DNA from: Sphingomonas sp. GC_Shp_5
Lineage (GTDB): Bacteria > Pseudomonadota > Alphaproteobacteria > Sphingomonadales > Sphingomonadaceae
Direction: 5' to 3'
NCBI RefSeq assembly: GCF_026540855.1
Contig: NZ_JALNUP010000020.1
Span: 1 to 64,000, forward strand
DNA: 64,000 nt
Below, one piece after another: positions 53,429 through 62,700 of this stretch (its first letter is position 1; each line of letters starts with the position of its first letter). The notes under the pieces were generated by a model, which was given only the letters and a program-made list of their open reading frames with translations, was not told the DNA's origin and searched no databases. The position numbers and the translations under genes were made by a program.

Positions 53429-54131
53429 CGAGTTCGGGATAATGGCGGAAGATGCCCTGGGTGTTGAACGGGATCCGGCGATCGCTGGCGAGATAGGCCT
53501 TGATCCCCGGGAGCGCGGCGACCTTGTCGTGCAGCGCGACCAGTGCAGGATAGTCGGGTTCGAGCGTGCCCATCCGCTGCGGGAACATGTAGCGCAGTCC
53601 CTCGACGAGCTGGAACAGCGAGGTATCGCCATAGCTCCACCTGTCGCCGGTCAGCCAGTCGCCGCGATGGGCGGTGGCGGCAGCCTCGAAATGATCGAGG
53701 AATTTGGGCAGGCGCTGGTTGCGGAACTGCTCGGCGGCGCGATCGGCTTCGGGCTTCTGGTCTTCGTAATAGTCCATCATCGCCACCGGGTGATGGACGT
53801 TGTGCACCTCGGCGACCAGATCGGCGATCGTGAGCTGAAGCTGGTGGAGCCAGTAGCGCTCGGCCGGTGCCGCGGGCGCGAGGCCATGAGTGTCGCCGAG
53901 GAACAGGAGGATGTTGGCGACCTGCGCGATCGCCTGGTCGCCCTGCACCAGATAGGGCGGGGCGAACGGGCCGGTGCCGCTGCCGGCGCGCTGCTCGAGA
54001 TCGTTCATCATCGCCTCGGCGCCGTCGATGCGCGCGCAATCGACGTAGTTTATGCCCGCAGCCTCGAGCGCGAGGCGGACGAACTCGCCGCGGCCCTGGA
54101 TCTCGGGCCAATACCAGAGGCAATAGCTCAT
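53418..54131 (-). CDS. Glutathione S-transferase family protein
   Basis: The 237-residue protein starts MSYCLWYWPEIQGRGEFVR, has the thioredoxin-fold N-terminal domain with FAPPYLVQGDQAIAQVANIL (glutathione-binding loop with the cis-Pro region), and a helical C-terminal domain with GDWLTGDRWSYGDTSLFQLV. Tyr or Ser at the usual catalytic place near residue 7 is plausible. It conjugates or reduces using glutathione, with unknown substrate. It is five bases from the BolA gene. Confidence 0.88.
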   Translation of the reverse strand: MSYCLWYWPEIQGRGEFVRLALEAAGINYVDCARIDGAEAMMNDLEQRAGSGTGPFAPPYLVQGDQAIAQVANILLFLGDTHGLAPAAPAERYWLHQLQLTIADLVAEVHNVHHPVAMMDYYEDQKPEADRAAEQFRNQRLPKFLDHFEAAATAHRGDWLTGDRWSYGDTSLFQLVEGLRYMFPQRMGTLEPDYPALVALHDKVAALPGIKAYLASDRRIPFNTQGIFRHYPELDGA

Positions 54132-54136
54132 GACGC

Positions 54137-54424
54137 TTATTCTCCGGGAGCGCGGGCGCGGATGGCGAGCGCGTGAATCCGGCTGCTCAACAGATCGGCG
54201 AGCGCCTGGTTCACCAGCCGCTGGCGGGCGACCCTGGAAAGACCGACGAACACCGGTGCCTCGACGGTGACGGTAAAGTGCGATTCGCCGGTGCCGTCAT
54301 CGCCCATGTGGCCGGCGTGATGGTGGCTGTCGTTGGTCACCTCGAGCGCGGTCGGCTGGAGCGCGGCGATCAGCCGTTGTTCGATGATGGTGGCGAGCGG
54401 CGGATGAGTAGCGGTGTCGATCAT
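54137..54424 (-). CDS. bolA: BolA-family protein
   Basis: The 95-residue protein has the BolA fold: ALEVTNDSHHHAGH with His ligands, HFTVTVEAPVFVGLSRVARQ, and RLVNQALADLLSSRIHALAI. BolA proteins pair with monothiol glutaredoxins to handle [2Fe-2S] clusters. The usual RH near the C-terminal helix reads RQ here. The short gap to the GST gene suggests a shared transcript. Confidence 0.88.
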   Translation of the reverse strand: MIDTATHPPLATIIEQRLIAALQPTALEVTNDSHHHAGHMGDDGTGESHFTVTVEAPVFVGLSRVARQRLVNQALADLLSSRIHALAIRARAPGE

Positions 54425-54464
54425 CGCGCCTATATAGCCCGTTTGCGTCGATTAGGGAGCGTCT

Positions 54465-55073
54465 GTGGCGCGCACGGAAGACAGGAAGGATCGGCCGAAC
54501 GCCCGCTTTCACGGGCGGATGGACAATGGCGGCCAGCCGTGCGCCGAAGCCGGCTGCCCCGAGCCCGGTGAATTCCGCGCGCCGCCGCTCGAGGGCGCTG
54601 GCGACGGCAGCGGCCCGCCGCAGTTCCGCTGGATGTGCCTGGAACATGTTCGCGCGTTCAACAGCCGCTACAATTTCTTCGCCGGCATGACCGCCGACGA
54701 GATCCACCACGCGCAACGGCCGATGGCCGGGTGGGAGCGCGAGACGCGGGCGTTCGCGCGCGCCGGCACCGGCGATCAGGGCCCACGCTGGGCCGATTTC
54801 AGCGATCCGCTCGACGCGATCGGCGCGCGCTACCGCCGCGAGGTCGCGCCCGAGCGCACCGACGGCAAGCCGCTGTCGGGTCAGGACCGCAGCAGCCTCA
54901 AGGCGCTCGGGCTGGCGCCGGACGCCGACCGGCACGCCCTGCGCAAGCGCTACAGCGAGCTGGTGCGACGCTTTCACCCCGATCGCAACGGTGGCGACCG
55001 CAGCTTCGAAGGCGAGTTGCAGAAGGTGATCGCGGCCTATCAGCAACTGCGGCAGGCGCCGGCGTTCGCTTGA
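54465..55073 (+). CDS. J-domain protein with N-terminal Cys/His region
   Basis: The GTG at 54465 opens 202 residues. The N-terminal half has CAEAGCPEPGEF and MCLEHVRAFNSRYNFF, perhaps a zinc-binding fold. The J domain is C-terminal (about residues 140-198): LKALGLAPDADRHALRKRYS, LVRRFHPDRNGGDR with the HPD motif, then LQKVIAAYQQLR. It would stimulate a DnaK-type ATPase. Such proteins with this N-terminus are common in alphaproteobacteria. It is divergent from bolA. Confidence 0.88.
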   Translation: MARTEDRKDRPNARFHGRMDNGGQPCAEAGCPEPGEFRAPPLEGAGDGSGPPQFRWMCLEHVRAFNSRYNFFAGMTADEIHHAQRPMAGWERETRAFARAGTGDQGPRWADFSDPLDAIGARYRREVAPERTDGKPLSGQDRSSLKALGLAPDADRHALRKRYSELVRRFHPDRNGGDRSFEGELQKVIAAYQQLRQAPAFA

Positions 55074-55094
55074 TGAACGGCCTGCCAGGCTGAG

Positions 55095-55553
55095 CTAGGC
55101 CAGACGCTGGGCAACCGCTTCGAGCTGGCGCGCGACGATGCTCCAGCCGGGGTGAAAGCCCATCGCCTCATGCTGGCGCATCGCCTCCTCGCTCCAGTGG
55201 CGGGCACCGTGGCGATAGCGGGTATGGCCATCCTCCTCGGTCCATTCGAAGAAGCCGACCATGAACGGTGCCTGCGGGATCCACCCCGCGGTGAACGCAT
55301 TGGTGAAGACGATCCGGCTGGGCGGGGTCACCTCGAGGAACACGCCCTCCATCGGCTCGGCCTCGCCGCCCGGTCCGTGCATGATCATCGCCGAGCGACC
55401 GCCGGCGCGAAGGTCGTTCTCGATCACCTCCACCGTCCAGGGCGCCGGGCACCACCATTCGGGCAGATGCTCGGTCCAGGCGCGCCACACCGCGGCGATC
55501 GGCGCCTCCAATATGCCGGTGACCGCGAGTTCGAAGCCGGGCCGGTCGGTCAT
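55095..55553 (-). CDS. SRPBCC-family (AHSA1-like) protein
   Basis: The 152-residue protein shows the helix-grip layout: FELAVTGILEAPIAAVWRAW, EWWCPAPWTVEVIENDLRAG, VFLEVTPPSRIVFTNAF and a final long helix. AHSA1-like proteins bind hydrophobic ligands or help Hsp90. Its start overlaps the VOC gene's stop by four bases, so the pair is translated together. Confidence 0.85.
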   Translation of the reverse strand: MTDRPGFELAVTGILEAPIAAVWRAWTEHLPEWWCPAPWTVEVIENDLRAGGRSAMIMHGPGGEAEPMEGVFLEVTPPSRIVFTNAFTAGWIPQAPFMVGFFEWTEEDGHTRYRHGARHWSEEAMRQHEAMGFHPGWSIVARQLEAVAQRLA

Positions 55554-56341
55554 GCAAGCTCACCTGGCCCGACTACGCCGAACATCACGCCTTCGGGATC
55601 GCTGGCGACGATGATCCGGTCACCGCCCGGCACTGTCATCGGCCCACGATGGACGGTGCCGCAGTGGTCGGTGACGGTCTCGGCGGCGCGCTCGATGTCC
55701 GGCGCGCGGAAATAGAACAGCCAGGCGGCGGGCGGCCCCTCGGCCGCGGCGGTCATGGTCGCGCCGATCGTGGTGCCCGCGGCCTCGACGAAGACATAAT
55801 CGCCCATCGCCCCCATCGGCATCCGGTCGGGGTAGCGCCAGCCGAACACGCGCGCGTAGAAATGCTGCGCGGCGGGCTGATCGGTGGTGCTGAGTTCGTT
55901 CCAGTTGCACTGGCCGAGACCTGCGCGGTCGAACGCCGTGCTGCTCTCGTCGCTGGCGCCGCGCATCACGTAGAAGGGGATGCCCTGCGGATCGGCGACC
56001 AGCGCCATCCGGCCGACCTCGGGGATGCTCCACGGCGGCATGATGATCGTGCCGCCTTCGGCCGAGATCAGCTCGGCGGTGGCATCGACATCGTCGACGC
56101 CGACGTAGAACAGCCAGCGCGGGCTGGCACCATGCGCGGCCATGTCGTCGTCGAGCGTCATCACCCCGCCCACCATCCTGGCGCCGTCAGCGTCGCTGGT
56201 GGCGATCAGGCGGTAATCGAGCCCACCAGTCGGGTGGGGCTTGATCGACCAGCCGATTACGGCATCGTAGAACGTCTTGGCCGCGGCGGGATCGCGCGTC
56301 AGCAGTTCGTACCAGATCGGCATACCGTGCGGGTTGGCCAT
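55550..56341 (-). CDS. Tandem VOC-superfamily protein
   Basis: The ATG at 56341 gives 263 residues with two VOC repeats (about 5-125 and 135-258): MPIWYELLTRDPAAAKTFYD and CNWNELSTTDQPAAQHFYAR start each half, and both end in similar PEG/PQG motifs. Such proteins include glyoxalase- and dioxygenase-like enzymes as well as antibiotic-binding proteins. Metal ligands are not clear. It is coupled to the SRPBCC gene. Confidence 0.85.
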   Translation of the reverse strand: MANPHGMPIWYELLTRDPAAAKTFYDAVIGWSIKPHPTGGLDYRLIATSDADGARMVGGVMTLDDDMAAHGASPRWLFYVGVDDVDATAELISAEGGTIIMPPWSIPEVGRMALVADPQGIPFYVMRGASDESSTAFDRAGLGQCNWNELSTTDQPAAQHFYARVFGWRYPDRMPMGAMGDYVFVEAAGTTIGATMTAAAEGPPAAWLFYFRAPDIERAAETVTDHCGTVHRGPMTVPGGDRIIVASDPEGVMFGVVGPGELA

Positions 56342-56536
56342 GGTCCTCTCCCCTGGCGACTCGGTGGCTCCGGCCCGAGTGTCCGGCAAAAGCGCGCCGG
56401 CGTCAAAACCCGTCTCGATCGGTCATCGACGCGCGGCCGGTTATGGTTGACGAACGGCCATTCCGTTTCCACTGCATGTCGTGACGTGCCGATCTCCTGC
56501 CTCGCGCGTTGAGGACGGCCTAGCCAACGGTAGTGC

Positions 56537-57544
56537 ATGATGACGGATATTCCCAACACCCAGCCCGACAGCCGCGAGACCACCATTCTCGACGCCCCCG
56601 ACAAGATGGCGAAGGTCCGCGACCTGTTCGGGCTCGACATCGACATGGAAGTGCCCGCGTTCAGCGAGGCCGACGAGCGCGTGCCGGATCTCGATCCCGC
56701 CTATGTGTTCGATCCCGACACCACGCTCGCGGTGCTGGCGGGTTTCGCGCACAACCGCCGCGTGATGGTCCAGGGCTATCACGGCACCGGCAAGTCGACC
56801 CACATCGAGCAGGTCGCCGCACGCCTCAACTGGCCGTGCATCCGCATCAACCTCGACGCGCACATCAGCCGCATCGATCTCGTCGGCCGCGACGCGATCG
56901 TGCTTAAGGATGGCCAGCAGGTCACCGAATTTCGCGAAGGCCTGTTGCCGTGGGCGCTACAGACGCCGACCGCTTTGGTGTTCGACGAATATGACGCCGG
57001 TCGCCCGGACGTGATGTTCGTGATCCAGCGCGTGCTCGAGACCGAGGGCAAATTGACCCTGCTCGATCAGAATCGCGTGATCCGGCCGTCGCCCTGGTTC
57101 CGGCTGTTCGCAACCGCCAACACGGTGGGCCTCGGCGACACCAGCGGGCTCTATCACGGCACCCAGCAGATCAACCAGGGCCAGATGGACCGCTGGAACA
57201 TCGTGGTGACGCTGAACTATCTGCCGGCGGCGACCGAGGCGCAGATCGTGCTCGCCAAGTCCGGCGAATATGACAAGCCCGAGGGCAAGAAGACCGTCGA
57301 GAACATGGTCCGCGTCGCCGATCTCACCCGCAAGGGCTTCGTCAACGGCGATATCTCGACGGTGATGAGCCCGCGTACGGTGATCACCTGGGCGCAGAAT
57401 GCGCTGATCTTCGGCGACGTCGGCTTCGCGTTCCGGCTGTCGTTCCTTAACAAGTGCGACGAGGCCGAGCGCAGCCTGGTGGCGGAATATTACCAGCGCG
57501 TGTTCGGCAAGGACCTGCCCGAGAGCGTGGTGGGCAAGGCCTGA
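56537..57544 (+). CDS. cobS: CobS-like ATPase (cobaltochelatase small subunit)
   Basis: The 335-residue AAA+ protein has the Walker A loop [18 protein letters not shown] at about residue 80, Walker [17 protein letters not shown] at about 151, the sensor [13 protein letters not shown], and an arginine-finger-like end. It fits the CobS family, which with CobT and CobN puts cobalt into hydrogenobyrinic acid diamide. cobT follows seven bases on. CobN is not in the window, so cobalamin use here is inferred. Confidence 0.9.
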   Translation: MMTDIPNTQPDSRETTILDAPDKMAKVRDLFGLDIDMEVPAFSEADERVPDLDPAYVFDPDTTLAVLAGFAHNRRVMVQGYHGTGKSTHIEQVAARLNWPCIRINLDAHISRIDLVGRDAIVLKDGQQVTEFREGLLPWALQTPTALVFDEYDAGRPDVMFVIQRVLETEGKLTLLDQNRVIRPSPWFRLFATANTVGLGDTSGLYHGTQQINQGQMDRWNIVVTLNYLPAATEAQIVLAKSGEYDKPEGKKTVENMVRVADLTRKGFVNGDISTVMSPRTVITWAQNALIFGDVGFAFRLSFLNKCDEAERSLVAEYYQRVFGKDLPESVVGKA

Positions 57545-57551
57545 CATCGGC

Positions 57552-59378
57552 GTGGCCAACGACACCCCCCTCGACCGGTTCAAGGCCGTGCTGGCCGGCA
57601 CCGCGCGCGCAATCGCGGGGGAGCCGGAGGTGGAGCTTGCCTTTACCGCCGACGCGCCGGCGCAATCGGGCAAGCACCTCAAGGTGCCGATGCCCGGCCG
57701 TCAGCTGCCGCCCGAGCAGGTCGCCGAGGCGCGCGGGTTCGCCGATGGCTTCGCGCTCAGGCTGAAGCACCACGATATCGCGCTGCACAGCCGCGGCGCG
57801 CCGGGCGATGCGGTGGCGCGGGCGGTGTATGATGCGGTGGAGAGCGCGCGCGTCGAGGCGCTAGGCAGCCGTGGCTATGCGGGGATCGCCGACAATCTCG
57901 CGCATTCGCTCGACGTGCGGCTGCGCTCCGACCCGCTGACCCGCGCGCGCAGCCAGGCCGAGGTGCCGCTGTCGAGCGCGCTCGGGCTGCTGGTGCGCGA
58001 GCGGCTGACGGGGATCGAGGCGCCGGCGATCGCCCAGCCAGGCCTCGCTTTGGTGCGCGAGTGGATCGAAGCGCGCACCGACCTTGGCGCGCTTGCCCTA
58101 GCGCTCGACGACCAGCGTGCGTTCCAGAGCCTGGCGATGAAGATGCTCGAGGAGCTCGAGCTGGTCGAGGGCGACCGCCTGCCCGAGGAGGCCGACGAGG
58201 GCGGCTCGGAGGACGAAGGCACCGACGAGCAGAGCCAGGACGAGAGCGAGGACGGCGAAGACGAGGCCGGCGGCGAGGGCCAGGGCGAGGTCGAGCAGCG
58301 CGGCGAGAGCCAGGAGGCCGAGAACAGCGACGGCGAGGGCCAGGAGATCGGCGACGACCCGATCGACGACATGGACGGCGAGCCCGGCGACGAGGGCGAG
58401 GAGGGGATGCAGCCGGTGCGCCCCAACCGCCCCGGGGCCGATCCGTCCGCGCAGTTCGACTATAAGCCGTGGACGACGCAGTTCGACGAGGTGGTCGCCG
58501 CCAACGACCTGTGCGACGCCGACGAGCTGATCCGCCTGCGCGGCTATCTCGACCAGCAATTGGTGCACCTGCAATCGGCGGTGTCCAAGCTCGCCAACCG
58601 GCTGCAGCGGCGGCTGATGGCGCAGCAATCGCGCTCCTGGGATTTCGACCAGGAAGAGGGCATGCTCGATGCCGCGCGGCTCGCCCGGGTGGTGGTCAAC
58701 CCGACCCAGTCGCTGTCCTACAAGATCGAGCGCGAGACCGATTTCCGCGACACGGTGGTGACGCTGCTGATCGACAATTCGGGATCGATGCGCGGGCGGC
58801 CGATCTCGATCGCGGCGATCAGCGCCGACATCCTCGCACGCACGCTGGAGCGCTGCGGGGTCAAGACCGAGATCCTCGGCTTCACCACCCGCGCCTGGAA
58901 GGGCGGCCAGTCACGCGAGACCTGGCTCGCCGCGGGGCGGCCACCGCAGCCCGGCCGTCTCAACGACATCCGCCACATCGTCTACAAGAAGGCCGACGAG
59001 CCGTGGCGCCGGGCGCGGCCGAACCTCGGGCTGATGATGCGCGAGGGGCTGCTCAAGGAGAATATCGACGGCGAGGCGCTGCTGTGGGCGCACGGCCGGC
59101 TGATGGCGCGGCCCGAGGAGCGGCGCATCATGATGGTGATCAGCGACGGCGCGCCGGTGGACGATTCGACGCTGTCGGTGAACTCGGGCAGCTATCTCGA
59201 GCGCCACCTGCGCCAGGTGATCGGCTGGATCGAGGCCAAGTCGCCGGTCGAGCTGGTCGCGATCGGCATCGGCCATGACGTGACGCGTTATTATGCCCGC
59301 GCGGTGACGATCATGGACGCCGAGCAATTGGGCGGCACGATCATCGAGCAGCTGGCGGCGCTGTTCGACACACCGTGA
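57552..59378 (+). CDS. cobT: CobT-like protein with von Willebrand A domain
   Basis: The GTG start gives 608 residues. A conserved N-terminal helical part (about 1-210) is followed by a very acidic linker of Asp, Glu, Gly, Gln and Ser (about 212-290). The C-terminal VWA domain has [20 protein letters not shown], the metal site with DxSxS, and [16 protein letters not shown]. CobT forms the cobaltochelatase ATPase complex with CobS. The acidic linker is a known trait of this family. The gene is followed at once by a ribbon-helix-helix gene. Confidence 0.9.
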   Translation: MANDTPLDRFKAVLAGTARAIAGEPEVELAFTADAPAQSGKHLKVPMPGRQLPPEQVAEARGFADGFALRLKHHDIALHSRGAPGDAVARAVYDAVESARVEALGSRGYAGIADNLAHSLDVRLRSDPLTRARSQAEVPLSSALGLLVRERLTGIEAPAIAQPGLALVREWIEARTDLGALALALDDQRAFQSLAMKMLEELELVEGDRLPEEADEGGSEDEGTDEQSQDESEDGEDEAGGEGQGEVEQRGESQEAENSDGEGQEIGDDPIDDMDGEPGDEGEEGMQPVRPNRPGADPSAQFDYKPWTTQFDEVVAANDLCDADELIRLRGYLDQQLVHLQSAVSKLANRLQRRLMAQQSRSWDFDQEEGMLDAARLARVVVNPTQSLSYKIERETDFRDTVVTLLIDNSGSMRGRPISIAAISADILARTLERCGVKTEILGFTTRAWKGGQSRETWLAAGRPPQPGRLNDIRHIVYKKADEPWRRARPNLGLMMREGLLKENIDGEALLWAHGRLMARPEERRIMMVISDGAPVDDSTLSVNSGSYLERHLRQVIGWIEAKSPVELVAIGIGHDVTRYYARAVTIMDAEQLGGTIIEQLAALFDTP

Positions 59379-59379
59379 C

Positions 59380-59640
59380 GTGAGCATCACCGCGCCGCCC
59401 GAGGGGTTCGTCGGCCCGGTGAAGCGATCGATCACGATCGCGGGGCATCAGACCTCGATCAGCCTGGAGCCGTTGTTCTGGACGGCGCTGGAGAAGGCCG
59501 CGGTGGTGCGCGGGCTGCCGCTCAGTGCGCTGGTGGCGCAGATCGATGCGCTGCGGATCGAGGCGGATGCGCCGGCGAACCTGGCGAGCGCGCTTCGCAG
59601 CTGGTTGTTCGCCGAGGCGCGGGATCACGTCAGCCGGTAA
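59380..59640 (+). CDS. Ribbon-helix-helix domain protein
   Basis: The GTG at 59380 lies one base after the cobT stop. The 86-residue protein has KRSITIAGHQTSISLEPLFW, then ALEKAAVVRGLPLSALVAQI and NLASALRSWLF, matching the RHH_4 group of small DNA-binding or accessory proteins. It is basic and helical after the first strand. Its target is not evident; the tight spacing puts it in the cob operon. Confidence 0.85.
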   Translation: MSITAPPEGFVGPVKRSITIAGHQTSISLEPLFWTALEKAAVVRGLPLSALVAQIDALRIEADAPANLASALRSWLFAEARDHVSR

Positions 59641-59656
59641 GCCTGCTCAATAGGTC

Positions 59657-59736
59657 GTCACCCCAGCGCAAGCTGGGGTCTCAAGCGGCTCTTCCCCGCC
59701 CATGCGGCACGAGACCCCAGCTTGCGCTGGGGTGAC
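59657..59736. repeat. REP-like inverted repeat pair
   Basis: A 26-base arm (59657-59682) repeats in inverted orientation at 59711-59736 without mismatch. Each arm has an inner palindrome, CCCCAGC-GCAA-GCTGGGG. The pair sits between the converging RHH and dehydrogenase genes and could act as a two-way terminator. This type of CCCCAGC...GCTGGGG element is common in sphingomonads, from memory. Confidence 0.9.
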
Positions 59737-59751
59737 GAATATGTTGGGCCT

Positions 59752-62700
59752 CTACCGCCCGAGCAGCACCCGTGCCTGACCGGCGATCTGCGCGAGCATC
59801 GCGGCGTTGGGCTGGGCGGCGTGGCGGGCGCGATCGATCACGGCCTTGAACTGGCCGATGCGCGCGGCATTGGCCACGAGCCAGGCCGCCACCGCGCCTT
59901 CGGGGTCGCCGCCGCCGCGGCGGGCGAGGAATTCGAGCCGCAACTGCTGGAAGTCGCGTGCCAGCCCTGCGAGCAGCAGCCGCTCCCAGGGGTCGCTGGA
60001 GACGATCCGCGCCGCGGTGCCCTGCGCCCAGTCGAGCCCCAGTGCCTGGCCGAGGCGGGTAAAGGCGCGGGCGAGCTCGATCTCGCCAAGGCCGAGCCGC
60101 TGGCCGAGTTCGGCAAGACCAACGACGCCGTCGAGCTCGAACAGGCGCACCACCTGGCGGGCCAGGGCCGCGGGTGCGCCGGCGGCTTCCAGCTGGCCGG
60201 CGATGCGCGCGCTCTGGGCGCTCGCCTCCTCGAGCAGCAAGGTGGCGGTCTGCGAATCGAGCCGGTCGATGCCGGCGCCGAGCCGCGCGATCATGCCCCC
60301 CGGCAGCGTGCCCGGCGCCGAAACGCGGAGCAGGTCTGCCATTTGCGAGCGGGTCGCGACCGCCACCTCGTTGAACAGCGCGATCCGCGCCGCCTCCGCC
60401 ATCGGCGCGGTCTCGATGCCTGCCCACAGCGCATCGAGCCCGAACAGGCGCTCGGCGACCACGAACATCGCCGCGATGTCGCCCATCGCCGCGCCTTCCT
60501 CCTCGGCAAGCTCGAACGGGTAGAGCACGCCCAATCGGTTGACGATGCGGTTGGCGAGCTTGGTGGCGACGATCTCGCCGCGCAGCCGATGCTCGTCAAT
60601 CGCCACCGCATAACCCTGGCGCATCGCCGCCGGGAAGGCGGCGTGAAGATCGGGCAGCAGCTCGGGCGCGGTGGCGACATCGCCCTGCTCGATCGCATCC
60701 TGCAGCGCGAGCTTGGCGGTGGCGAGCAGCACGGCGAGTTCGGGCCGGGCGAGGCCATGGCCCTCCTGGCCGCGACGCAGCAGATCGTCGTTGCCGGCGA
60801 GCCCCTCGACGGCACGATCGAGCCGGCCGCTGCTCTCGAAGATCTCGACCAGCCGCACGTAGCTCGGGATCGCCGGCGCGCCATCGGCCTCGGCGATCGA
60901 CAGCGCTAGCGTCTGCAGGCGATTGTCCTCGAGCACCAGATGCGCGACATCGTCGGTCATGCTCGCGAGCAGCGCGTTGCGCTCGGCGAACGCCAGCCGG
61001 CCTTCGTTCATCTCGCGGTTGAGCGCGATCTTGATGTTCACCTCATTGTCCGAGCAATCGACGCCCGCCGAATTGTCGATGAAATCGGTGTTGATGCGGC
61101 CACCGCGCGCGGCAAAGGCGATCCGCGCCGCCTGGGTGACGCCGAGATTGGCGCCTTCGCCGATCGCGATGACGCGTAGCTCCTCGGCATTGACGCGCAG
61201 GCGATCGTTGGCGGGATCGCCGACCTGGACGTTGTTCTCCGCGGCGGCCTTCACATAGGTGCCGATGCCGCCGAACCAGAGGAGGTCGGCCGGCGCCTTG
61301 AGGATCGCGCTGATCAGCGCCGCCGGGTCCAGCTCGGCCGCGGTGAGGCCGAGCGCCGCCTGCGCCTCGGCGGAGAGCTTGATCGTCTTGGCGGTGCGCG
61401 GGAACACGCCGCCGCCGGTCGAGATCAGGCTGGCGTCGTAATCGGCCCAGCTCGAGCGTGGCAGCGCGAACATCCGCGCGCGCTCGTCCCAGCTCGCCGC
61501 GGGATCGGGATCGGGATCGATGAAGATGTGGCGGTGATCGAAGGCGGCGACGATCTTCAACGTCTTGCTGAGCAGCATGCCGTTGCCGAACACGTCGCCC
61601 GACATGTCGCCGCAGCCGACGACGTTGATCGGCTGCGTCTGCACGTCGATGCCGCGCTCGGCAAAGTGGCGCTGCACCGAGACCCAGGCACCCTTGGCGG
61701 TGATGCCCATCGCCTTGTGATCGTAGCCGTGGCTGCCGCCGCTGGCGAAGGCATCGCCGAGCCAGAAGCCGCGTTCGAGCGCCAGTGCGTTGGCGACGTC
61801 GCTGAAGGTCGCGGTCCCCTTGTCGGCGGCGACGACGAAATAGGGGTCTTCGCCATCGAGGATGGTGACGCCCTCGGGATGCACCACCGCGCCGTCGACG
61901 ATATTGTCGGTGATCGACAGCAGGGTGCGGATGAACACCCGGTAGCTCTCGGTTCCCTCCGCGAGCCATGCCTCGCGATCGGTGGCGGGCGAGGGGAGCT
62001 GCTTGGGGTAGAAGCCGCCCTTGGCGCCGGTCGGCACGATCACCGCATTCTTGACCCGCTGGGCCTTCATCAGGCCGAGAATTTCGGTGCGGAAATCGTC
62101 GCGTCGGTCAGACCAGCGCAGGCCGCCGCGCGCGACCGGGCCGGCGCGGAGGTGGATGCCCTCTACCCGCGGGCTGTAGACCCAGATCTCGCGCCACGGC
62201 ACCGGCGCGGGCAGGCCGGGGATGAGGTGGCTATCGAGCTTGAACGCCAGCGCTTCCGCCGCAGCGGGGGCAAAGGCGTTGGTGCGCAGCGTCGCCGCGA
62301 CGAGGCTGCGGTAGGCGCGCAGGATGCGGTCGTCGTCGATCGCCGATACCGCGTCCAGCCCCTGCTCGATGATGGCATCGGCGGCGGCGACATCGCCCGG
62401 CGCGGACGGGTCGTGCGCGGTGGCGAAGCGGTCGATCAGCGCCGCGGCCACTGCCGGCGCGCGGCGCAGGGCATCGACCACGGTGGCGATGCCATAAGGC
62501 AGTCCCGCCTGGCGCAGGTAACGGAACCAGGCACGGAACAGCACCACCGCCGCGGGGCTCATCCCGGCATCGACGATCAGCCGGTTGAACGCGTCATTCT
62601 CGGCACGGCCCTCGAGCACCGCCGCAATCGCGCCTTCGAGCACCGCAGCATCGCAGCTCAGCGCGCCGCCGGCCTCGACCAGGAACTCGTGGATCGCGCT

